From NCBI RefSeq assembly GCF_000427095.1, contig NC_021487.1:2625325-2689324 (forward strand): 64,000 nt of DNA, written 5' to 3'. The position numbers and the translations under genes are program-made. This DNA is from Chthonomonas calidirosea T49. Lineage in GTDB: Bacteria > Armatimonadota > Chthonomonadetes > Chthonomonadales > Chthonomonadaceae. Positions 9,251 to 17,300 of this stretch are shown piece by piece. Under the pieces are notes generated by a model. It was given only the letters and a program-made list of their open reading frames with translations. It searched no databases and was not told where the DNA came from. Within the stretch, counting starts at the first letter, position 1; each line of letters starts with the position of its first letter.

Positions 9251-10365
9251 GGTAGGCTACGCTCTCTTTCCTGTTGGAGTTGCGTTTTTACAAAGTCGGT
9301 AGCATCGAAAGCTCCGGGGGTGCCTTGTGGCACAAGGTGCCAGCCCTGCTGTTGCAAAATGGCGAGCACCTCCTGGCGGAGAGCTTGGAGACGAATTTTA
9401 GCGAGCTCAGCCCCTATCTGAGCGGCCTGTATGGAGGCGTTGAGGGTTGCCCTTTGGACGGCTTGTTGTGCTGTTGGGAGCGCTACACGAGAAGGGGGGG
9501 ACAGCGTCACCGGTAGCGAGACGCCAGGTGGGGGCGTTGATGGGATAGGAGGAAGCACAAGGTTGACCTCTTGAAGGAGAGCTTGCTGGTTTTCTGCCGC
9601 CTGCATGGCTCGACGTGCTATTTCCGCAGCTTGCTGTTTACGATAGGCCTGCAGGTGGTTTTGCAGATCGGCCTCGATCTGTTGGCGTGTTTGGGAGATA
9701 GCTTGGGCGATCTGCTGATCGGCCTGTTCAACAAGCTGTTTACGACCGGCCTCTACTTGGGCGATCTGTTGGGCAATAAGCCGTTGCTGAGAGAGAGCAT
9801 CGAGGTGGGCCTGACTGTTTGCAAAGATGCCAGCGGTAGCACGTACCTGAGTTTGCACGGCTATTTCGCGAAATTGAAGCAACATCTCCTGTCGGTTCAG
9901 TTGGGCGAGTTGGCTTTGCAGTGCGCTCATGCTTTGGGCGCGAATGGTATCGGCAGCCTGTTGGAGTTGCTGTTGGGCTGCGGTTTGTTGCTCTTTTTTA
10001 TAGCGATTGAAGTCGAGTTGGGCGGCATCTTGAAGCGACTCGGTGAAGCGCTGCAGGTAACGTGCAGCATCGGCGCTAAGCTGCTGTCGTCGCGCTGCAG
10101 CTAGCGTAGCACCTATAGGAGGGGGGAAGACGAATGGAGGTGGGGGGGTTGGGAAGGCCACCGGTGTCGCAGCAGGCGCCGCAATAGCCGAGGGGGGAGA
10201 AGCGGATGATGCCGTTGCAAAAAGCGGAGGGCTATAAGGGAGAAGGGCCTGCATCCTCACGAAACAGAGTTTCGCAGAGGGGGATTTGGGGGCGCATCCC
10301 TCTCCCAAAGCGCAAGAAAGCAACAAAGCGATAGCAAAAGCCCACTGCTTTTCGGTAAAGGCCAC
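9247..10365 (-). CDS. Skp/OmpH-like coiled-coil lipoprotein, uncharacterised
   Basis: 372 residues. The N-terminus is a signal peptide with a possible lipobox (LLSC, Cys18; a second Cys lies at 24). A Pro/Ala-rich linker (about 45-85) follows, then a long Gln/Ala-rich region (about 88-270) that should form coiled coil, and another Pro-rich stretch. I do not recognise a named family. Its position between an OmpH-like chaperone and lpxD, and the helical-tentacle composition, suggest a periplasmic chaperone or scaffold for outer-membrane proteins, anchored by lipid. That role is inference. It overlaps lpxD by 4 bases, so it is part of the operon. Confidence 0.7.
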   Translation of the reverse strand: MAFTEKQWAFAIALLLSCALGEGCAPKSPSAKLCFVRMQALLPYSPPLFATASSASPPSAIAAPAATPVAFPTPPPPFVFPPPIGATLAAARRQQLSADAARYLQRFTESLQDAAQLDFNRYKKEQQTAAQQQLQQAADTIRAQSMSALQSQLAQLNRQEMLLQFREIAVQTQVRATAGIFANSQAHLDALSQQRLIAQQIAQVEAGRKQLVEQADQQIAQAISQTRQQIEADLQNHLQAYRKQQAAEIARRAMQAAENQQALLQEVNLVLPPIPSTPPPGVSLPVTLSPPSRVALPTAQQAVQRATLNASIQAAQIGAELAKIRLQALRQEVLAILQQQGWHLVPQGTPGAFDATDFVKTQLQQERERSLP

Positions 10366-10407
10366 CTACCACAACACCTCCACGTCGCCCATCTGTGAAA
10401 AGAGGCG

Positions 10408-11079
10408 CTATTTATTCAGGATTTTTAGCACATCGTCGGTGCAGTCGGCCTGTGCGTAGGGTGCCACGGAGTTGTCGAGCACAAGCGCATAGCCCTTATC
10501 CTTGGCAACGGTTGCGATGGCGTCACGAATGTTCTTGGTGAGCTGCGCCATGGCTGCATCGAGCTTATTCTGCATATCCTGTTGGAACTGCTGTTTCAAC
10601 AGATTAATGCGCGCCTCGGTCGCCTTTTCGAGGTTAAGGTAGTTATCAAGAGTCTGTTTATCTTGGGGGCTTAGATTTTGAGCTTGGGATAGGCGTTGAT
10701 AGTCGTCATTGGCTTTTTTACTCTGATCTAGTAACTGTTGTTCCTGCTGCTTTTCGGCTGGGGTAAGTCCGGCCGGTGTGTTGGCTTTTTGCAGAAGCGT
10801 GGCAAGCGTTTTTTGGTCTTGTTCAGAGAGGAAGGGGTTGTCCGTCATCACCTGCAGCAGCTGTTGTTGCTGATTCGTTTCCGCCTGCATCTGGTCACGA
10901 TACTGCTGTACCAACTTATACTCCGTTTGGATGCGGTTCATATCCACGGAGGCGAATCGGATATCGCCAGGGGCACTTTTGGCATCGGCGAGGGCGTGGG
11001 AAAGGGAGGCCACGATGCCCCAGACAATCGCAGCTAGTACAATCCAGTACAGCATGGATCGGTTATCGTGTGAACGCAT
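10408..11079 (-). CDS. Periplasmic OmpH/Skp-family chaperone
   Basis: About 223 residues from the ATG at 11079. I chose this start over upstream in-frame codons because GAGGAGA lies about 7 bases ahead. A signal anchor (about 8-30, ending SHALA) is followed by the Skp opening block (IRFASVDMNRI) and a Gln-rich coiled-coil region, then a C-terminal strand segment (DKGYALVLDNS) typical of the OmpH family. Skp holds unfolded outer-membrane proteins in the periplasm for BamA, whose gene is directly upstream. A TATAAT about 110 bases ahead (11188-11193, minus) may give an internal promoter. Confidence 0.88.
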   Translation of the reverse strand: MRSHDNRSMLYWIVLAAIVWGIVASLSHALADAKSAPGDIRFASVDMNRIQTEYKLVQQYRDQMQAETNQQQQLLQVMTDNPFLSEQDQKTLATLLQKANTPAGLTPAEKQQEQQLLDQSKKANDDYQRLSQAQNLSPQDKQTLDNYLNLEKATEARINLLKQQFQQDMQNKLDAAMAQLTKNIRDAIATVAKDKGYALVLDNSVAPYAQADCTDDVLKILNK

Positions 11080-11187
11080 AGTTCTTCTCCTCGTTAGGAA
11101 GTATGGATTTTTATGTTTAAACACTTTCCTGCGTGCAACAGATGTTGTTTCTTGCTTCAAATTCCAAGCAAGTAAGAAGATCTTATC

Positions 11188-11193
11188 ATTATA
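11188..11193 (-). promoter_or_regulatory. Possible internal -10 box ahead of the skp-lpx genes
   Basis: TATAAT on the minus strand in the 203-base gap between bamA and the OmpH gene. No good -35 hexamer is seen at 16-18 bases (ACGAAA at 17), so this is only suggestive. It could let skp-lpx be transcribed apart from bamA. Confidence 0.35.
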
Positions 11194-11282
11194 GCTGGAA
11201 CCGGAAGGTTTTTCGTACTCGCCGGTTTTTGGTGCATCATTTACTATTACGGAATCTCCAGTGATAAGCTCCTCTATGAGAT

Positions 11283-13217
11283 TTAAAAGGTAGAGCCGAA
11301 GCTGAAGTGAATGCGGCCTCCCTCACTTCCGATGCCATAGTCGAGGCGGATGAGCCCTAAGGGGGTCACAATGCGCAGGCCCGGCCCTACCCCAATGTAA
11401 GGGTGAAAACCTCGCTGTGAAAATCCGTTAATATTCACGTTGCTGTAGGGCCCGCCCCAGGCATCACCGATATCCATAAAAAGGACGCCAGTGAACTTGG
11501 GCGCAAGAGGTTGCCGCAATTCAATAGAGGTAAGGAACTCGTACTTGCCCCAAAACCGGTCGTCACGATAACCGCGCAGGGTGTCGGCTCCGCCCATGAA
11601 GAACTGTTCGAAGAAGGGTAGCGTCCCGGTAGAAGCCCCAACGAGCGCGCGCAGAGCCAACACGGTTTCGGGTTTCGTGGGGTCGTTGAGCGGTCGTTGG
11701 CCGCTGAGGCTGAAGTACTGGCGTGCTTCGAGGCTCGTGCGAAGGAAGTTGGTGCTGCCCGTGATGGTGCCGGTAACGGGAATGCCGAAGATAGTGCGAG
11801 GCGTGCTGAGGTCGGCATGGCCGATCTCGAGGCCGATCTGTTGCACACCGCCTTTTGAGGGATCGAGATAGAGGTCGCGTGTGTCGTGGCTGATGAAGCC
11901 CGTGACGGACACGATGGGGCCGTTTTGAATGATGCTGAGGTCTTGGGGGGGTAAGTTCAGCAAGTCGGTAGTTACGTTTTCGGCACGAAGAGATAGGGAG
12001 GCGCTGTAGAAGCGCCCGAAGGGGCGGGTTGCGGTGACGATGCCACCAGCGCGCTGTTCGGTATAGTAGTTATTGGTAATAGAAGCCGTTGTGCCTGGAA
12101 TGGGTGCGATGGGGCTTGCAGCGCTCAGGGCGCTGGAAAACCGATAGACCGTTTTGTCGTAAAGCTGCACATCGAGGTTGGTGTTGCGGCCGCCGAGGTA
12201 AGGTTCATCGAAGTCAAGCTCAACGCTACTCCGATCCGCGAGGCCACCTAGCTCCCCTCGCAAAGCAACACGTTCGCCTAACCCTCGAAAGTTGTTATCG
12301 GATAGTTCAACAAACCCAATAAAGCGTGCTGTGTCGCTATATCCTGCTCCCGCGTGGATCTCGCCTGTGCGCTTTTCTGTAAAGTTGAGGGTGATGGCGA
12401 TCTGCCCTGTCCCTACCACTGTTACGGAGGGCCGTACATCGTCGAAAAGCCCAGTATTAAGGAGAGCCACCCGGTCTTGGGCCAACGTATCGGTGTTAAA
12501 GTAGCCACCTACGCGTGTTTTGATAACGTGCATAATATAGGATTTACGAGTTTTATGCAACCCAACGAAATCGAGGCTAGCCACTTTCGCAACGATGATG
12601 TTGATGTGAAGCACGCCCGCGGCATCAATCGGCACGTCCTGGCTAAACGAGGCAATGTAGTGCTGCTTCTGATAGAGGTCTATGATAGCGTTGGCGTCGG
12701 TGAGGAACTGTTTGCTGTTGAACACGTTGCCCGGCTTCAGCCCCTGCAGTTGAGCCTCTACGACTTCCGGTTTTATAGGACCTGTTCCGGTAATGCTAAT
12801 ATTGGTGATCATCGGGTTTTCGTCTACCGCAATAATCACCTTGCAGGTGCCGTTAGGCGGGTTCGGCTCTTCTGCGTAGACATTCACGCCGTTGCGCGGG
12901 TCTGGGTCGAGCACACCAAAGTAGCCGGTATCTAGCAGGTTCTGTTCCATCTGGGCCTGGAGTTGTGGGGTAAAGAGGTCGCCCACTTTAGCTCCGCTAG
13001 CGCTAATGATGAAGACGCTGTTGAGGTTATGGTTTCCGCGCACCTCGATATCAGCGATGCGTGGGGCTTGTTGGGCAGTTTGTGGCGAAGCCGTTAACGA
13101 ATCGGGAGCTTGGGGAAGCAGAGCACTTTTCGCCTGATGCGATACCGTTATCAGCAGGATGCTGAGAAGAAGCGATACATGTGAGGCAAATTGTTTCCCA
13201 ATGGGCCGAAGGCTCAT
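11283..13217 (-). CDS. bamA: Outer-membrane protein assembly factor BamA (Omp85 family)
   Basis: 644 residues. A signal peptide (about 1-32) is followed by POTRA repeats (from IADIEVRGNHNLNS at about 52, to about 285) and a C-terminal 16-strand barrel of the surface-antigen family. The barrel carries the GGADTLRGY segment and the protein ends in Phe (FSFGSTF), as outer-membrane barrels do. The POTRA count appears to be three, fewer than the five of proteobacterial BamA, as is common outside Proteobacteria. It folds and inserts barrel proteins into the outer membrane. It sits directly upstream of the skp gene and within the lipid A cluster. It lies 100 bases after the sigma factor gene. Confidence 0.93.
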   Translation of the reverse strand: MSLRPIGKQFASHVSLLLSILLITVSHQAKSALLPQAPDSLTASPQTAQQAPRIADIEVRGNHNLNSVFIISASGAKVGDLFTPQLQAQMEQNLLDTGYFGVLDPDPRNGVNVYAEEPNPPNGTCKVIIAVDENPMITNISITGTGPIKPEVVEAQLQGLKPGNVFNSKQFLTDANAIIDLYQKQHYIASFSQDVPIDAAGVLHINIIVAKVASLDFVGLHKTRKSYIMHVIKTRVGGYFNTDTLAQDRVALLNTGLFDDVRPSVTVVGTGQIAITLNFTEKRTGEIHAGAGYSDTARFIGFVELSDNNFRGLGERVALRGELGGLADRSSVELDFDEPYLGGRNTNLDVQLYDKTVYRFSSALSAASPIAPIPGTTASITNNYYTEQRAGGIVTATRPFGRFYSASLSLRAENVTTDLLNLPPQDLSIIQNGPIVSVTGFISHDTRDLYLDPSKGGVQQIGLEIGHADLSTPRTIFGIPVTGTITGSTNFLRTSLEARQYFSLSGQRPLNDPTKPETVLALRALVGASTGTLPFFEQFFMGGADTLRGYRDDRFWGKYEFLTSIELRQPLAPKFTGVLFMDIGDAWGGPYSNVNINGFSQRGFHPYIGVGPGLRIVTPLGLIRLDYGIGSEGGRIHFSFGSTF

Positions 13218-13241
13218 TTGCTGTGGAACACTCCTTTGGTC

Positions 13242-13259
13242 ACGCGCCAGGAGGCGCGT
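13242..13259 (-). promoter_or_regulatory. Hairpin in the sigma factor-bamA gap
   Basis: ACGCGCC-tcct-GGCGCGT (minus sense) forms a perfect 7-bp GC-rich stem 25 bases ahead of the bamA start. No T-run follows, so attenuation, RNA processing or translational control of bamA are as possible as termination. Confidence 0.45.
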
Positions 13260-13317
13260 ACGAGTAGAGAATTCGTAAGTCGCAACAGAGTTTACCCTTT
13301 TTGGGCCTCAAATTAGA

Positions 13318-14010
13318 TTACGACCGATAGTAGGGCTCTAGCTTACGTCGCAGCATGGCACGCGCTCGGGAGAGGCGGGTTTTTACGTTTTCAAGGCTTA
13401 GGCCGGTGGCCTCCACGATTTCGTTATAAGAGAGTTGTTGAAATTCGCGCAGAATAATGACCTCGCGATACTCAATAGGTAAGGAATCGATGGCGGCAAG
13501 GATTTTCTGGTGCAGCTCTTTTTGTTCGAGCACTTGCTGAGGGGAATGAGTCCAATCCGCAATATCACGTGTGGTGAAGGAATCGTCGTCAGGGTCGGTC
13601 ATCTGTTCGAGCGACTCGATTCGAATATGGCGTTGGCGCTCACGGCGACGCAGGCGATTAATGCAGAGGTTGCGCGCTATCTGATAGAGCCAAGTGAAAA
13701 CCTTTGAGTCGCCGCGGAAGTTTGCATAGTGTTTATAGGCGCTAATGAAGGTCTCTTGTGTGACATCGGCAGCCTCTTCATAGTCCCCCAGAAAGCGGTA
13801 AACAACGTTAAATATCCGCTTTTCATATTGAGCGACAAGCTCATCAAATTCGAGGCGTCGTTCCGCCTCATCGGATGAATGGGCGTTCATGCTGACCACA
13901 TAGTCTCCGGCCGATGCGCTTGCGGCAGCGGCCCCAGAGGGCGACAACGTACACCCTCCCTTTTCGACATTGGTTGCAGAAGAACCTCTTAGGCAGGTCT
14001 GATAGAACAT
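13318..14010 (-). CDS. ECF-type RNA polymerase sigma factor (RpoE-like)
   Basis: Up to 230 residues. Region 2 spans about 55-125 with the core-binding and -10-recognition segment (DVTQETFISAYKHYANFRGD, TWLYQIARN), and region 4 spans about 165-225 with a helix-turn-helix (LSYNEIVEATGLSLENVKTRLSRAR). There is no C-terminal extension. The first 40 residues are Ala/Ser-rich with no family match, and an ATG at 13890 would give a more typical length, but neither start has a strong ribosome site (AGG 6 bases ahead of 14010). No anti-sigma gene follows; bamA does. This suggests envelope-stress control of outer-membrane assembly, which is inference. Confidence 0.9.
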   Translation of the reverse strand: MFYQTCLRGSSATNVEKGGCTLSPSGAAAASASAGDYVVSMNAHSSDEAERRLEFDELVAQYEKRIFNVVYRFLGDYEEAADVTQETFISAYKHYANFRGDSKVFTWLYQIARNLCINRLRRRERQRHIRIESLEQMTDPDDDSFTTRDIADWTHSPQQVLEQKELHQKILAAIDSLPIEYREVIILREFQQLSYNEIVEATGLSLENVKTRLSRARAMLRRKLEPYYRS

Positions 14011-14373
14011 GGTAACCTATTTATGAAGGTGTAGACAGAAGCGACGGACACCTGCTCGATGTCTGCGTTTGACCGACGCGTTAGAGCTTTCTTTGATGTA
14101 GGACGTAAAGAAACGCGCAATGTTACAGATAAAACAGTTTCAACGGGCAGGGCAAGCCGGTTTTCACCTAAAAGGCATCATGCTGTTTTTTGCGATATGG
14201 TTCAGTCGTTTCAACGACGCTGTACGCAATCTAGGCTGAGAGGCGCCGCCAACGCGCTTCCTAACCCTTAATAGGAGCGCAAAAGCCGATGCGAGGCACC
14301 GTAACGTAACTTTTTTGAGTAAAGTGGAGCGTTTAAAAGGAGAATAAGTTGAACAAAGTTTGCAGGGAAAACC
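14011..14373. other. Intergenic region between the tamB-like gene and the sigma factor gene
   Basis: No gene is supported; a 70-codon plus-strand frame (14059-14271) has no family features. It contains the ECF-type promoter candidate described separately and otherwise shows no clear terminator for the tamB-like transcript. Confidence 0.5.
14102..14127 (-). promoter_or_regulatory. Candidate ECF sigma promoter ahead of the sigma factor gene
   Basis: On the minus strand, TGTAAC, 16 bases, then CGTC. This fits the known ECF pattern (AAC-containing -35 with a CGTC or CGTA -10, as for Bacillus SigM, SigX and SigW). It lies about 90 bases ahead of the sigma gene start, so autoregulation is likely if it is real. 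Confidence 0.55.
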
Positions 14374-17300
14374 TTAGAACTGGCTTATTCCCTCTAGAAG
14401 CAAAGACTTAATACCCTGCTCATCTTGTTGGAAGGTCAGTTGGAAGCGGCGGCTAAAGCGGAAGCTTGCTCGAAACGTCTCTTGAATGTGGGCGTTGACA
14501 AGGGTGCGGGTATAGGTGAAGTAGATGGGACCGAAAAGGTGGCGGCTGATGACAAGGTTTAGCCGTTGAAAGGGATCGTAATTGAGGGCAAGCTCCTCAA
14601 ATCCGAGAACGTGAGCAGGCTGTTCGAAGATAGTGGGCAAAACGGCCCCAGCCACAAGGCTGGTAAGCTGCTGGGTAAAGAGTTGCGTTGGGTTTAGACC
14701 AAAGGTATTTTGAGAAAGCACTGGGCCGCCGAGGGCGGCAAGAAATCGCTGTTCAAGCAGCTGCTGATCGCCAACGAAGTCGGGCGGATCGGTTTGGAAA
14801 GAAAGGCGCAAACGCGAACGTTGGGTCACTGGGTCGAACACGTTGCCGGTGATAGGGCCTTGGGCATTCACGATAACCCGATAGCGTTTTTCTCCGGAAA
14901 AGGTACCGGGGGCAGCGAGTGTCATATTAGTTTGGGCGCGCAGATTGACATCAATGCCAAGAATGGGCACGTTTGGCTGTTCTGGGTCTTGGGTGGGGTA
15001 GCTCAGTGTGATGCGCCCGGGCGGCAAAATGGTAAAGCGCGCTGTGGGCAGGTTGAGACGCCCTTCCAGAATATCGAGGGTTCCGTTAAGTTGAACGGCG
15101 AGATTCGAGGAGGCACCGGTAAGGCTTGGTTCTTCTAGGGGGGCGATGTTGGCGGCACGCTGTGGCACCCCAGAAACCAGAATGGTTCCGCTCACACGGG
15201 CGCTGAGCGCCGAAGCAGATAGCTGCACGTTACGGTCAAGATGGAGGGCTATCTGGAAACGGTGGACGATTGGAATGACGAACCCTCCGGTGCCAGTACC
15301 CCCCACGTCCGATGGAGGAACGGCAAGCGCGTTGCTAAGATAGACATCGCCCTGAAGTTCTGGCTTTGTAAGCGAGCCTGCGAGTTGGAGCAGAACGCGG
15401 GCCTCTCCTCGCACGGTGCCACTGCGAAAACCGGGGATGGGCGATTCGTCGAAGATAATGTCTCCGGCTTGCAGCGTAATGCCTGTTGCGCTCTGTTGCG
15501 TGATAGGCAGCGCCCCAAAGAGATTCACCGGGTGAACGGTATTGGGCAGGACCGCGCCGGTTTTGGAGTCGAAAAGGGCTGTTTCCGCGCGAAAGTCGTT
15601 TGAAACTTGAATTTGGCTTCCGTTGAAAAGAAGTGAGCCTGCGAGGTTACGGAGGCCGGTACGCAGATAATGAGGTTTCTGTGAAGTTGGGTCGAGATAG
15701 CCAATGCGAAGACGATCGGCTTGAATATCGAGCGCACCGTTAACGTTGGGGGATTGAACGGTGTTGGTGATATGGGCCGACAGAGAGAAGACACCATCCG
15801 TGTCGAGCGCAAGGCCAGGGGCAAAGACACGGAGGAGGGCGATTTTCTGTTGGGGAACACGGGCTGTAAAATCAAGTGCTGCCGTATTGGATAGAAAAGG
15901 AGGTTTCCACGAGAAGTCAACCGAGCCGGAAAACTCCGTTTCGAACTGTTCTGGTTGGCTGTCTGCCCCGGCTACAGCGATGGATACGGTGACGGGGTCG
16001 AGGACAGCACGGGGTTCGGCAATGCGAAGATGACTTATATCAATACTATCTACACGAAAATCACGAAAAGAGGTATGCAAGAGCACATTCTTCGCATCGG
16101 CCGAGATGTCAAGAATGGGCGCTTTCGTGGTCCCAGAGGCGACAACGAAGAGATCGGCTTTCCCCTTCAACTGTGAAAGCGTCTGCAGCAGTGCACTGCT
16201 CGATGTTGCCTCCTGGCTTGAGTATTCCGTAGGGAGCCACCCAGTGAGACGGCCAAGGTCGAAATTGTAGAGGCTGAGATCGCCTTGAATGGGGCCGTGG
16301 AATGCCACGTTGATCTGTCGCGCAAAGAGGGTAGCTTCTGGGCTGTTAAGGGTTAGAGCGGGGGCGGTGCTTTGAGGCAGTGGCATGACAAGTGCCTCTT
16401 TGGTAAGTCGCCCACTGCCTTCAACAGAAGGAATGATGTTGTTGCCGAGCTGGATTTGGGCCAAGCGGAAGCGGATATCGGCAACGGGCGAATCGGCGGT
16501 GCCGGTTAGTTGAGCTGTGCCCGAGAAGCTGCCTTGAAGAGGCGGATTAAAGCTTCGAAGATAGGTGAGAACACGCTGGCCAGAGGCCGTTTGCGCCAGA
16601 GGAGAGGCTCCCAGCAGGCGGAGGAATCGAGCTAGCTGAAGCTGGTTCCATTCGACGCTGCCTGAAATCTGTTGTGATTTGAGATCATAGGTAGCATTGT
16701 GAACGGTGATCGCTTCGGTAGATTCTGAGTTTGGCGTAGAGGAGGTAGCCGAATCGGTGGGAAGAAAGGTAAGCTGGCTTACTTGGATGCGATCTTTCTG
16801 ATAGTTCCACTGGCTTGTAATTTGGCCGAGGGGATCACCACGATAGGCTAAGTTGGCTCCGTTGAGGTTGGCTGTAGCTTCAAGGTTATTGAGCGGCCCT
16901 TGTATTTGGCTGAAGAAGCCGATGGAACCGGTAAGGTCGGCATAGGGTTTGCCGGTTAGCATCGCCGCCAGATCGGGAATACTTAGGCTATCTCCTATGA
17001 GAACAAGGTGCATTTGATGGTCGGGCGTCAGCGTGCCATGCGCCACGATCTGGCCGTTTGCAGCGGTGATTTGTGCGTTTTGTAGCTGAAAGCCCTGATG
17101 AGATGTATAGAAGAGAGTGGCCTCCGCGTTCGGTATAGCGACGCCGTTAAGAGAGGCGTGTTGTACGCTAAACGTAACGGGGTGAAGGAGATGAAGATCG
17201 TGAAGTGTGCCGCCCACATCTATTTCGGAGCTTTCTAGGCTGCCGACAATGGAGTCGGGGCGAATGGAGGCCTTTTGCAGAGAGTTCGAAGCCCCTAGCT

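Noticed and set aside
14059-14271. 70-codon plus-strand frame upstream of the ECF sigma gene
   Set aside because: No ribosome site, signal or recognisable pattern, and it covers the ECF promoter candidate.
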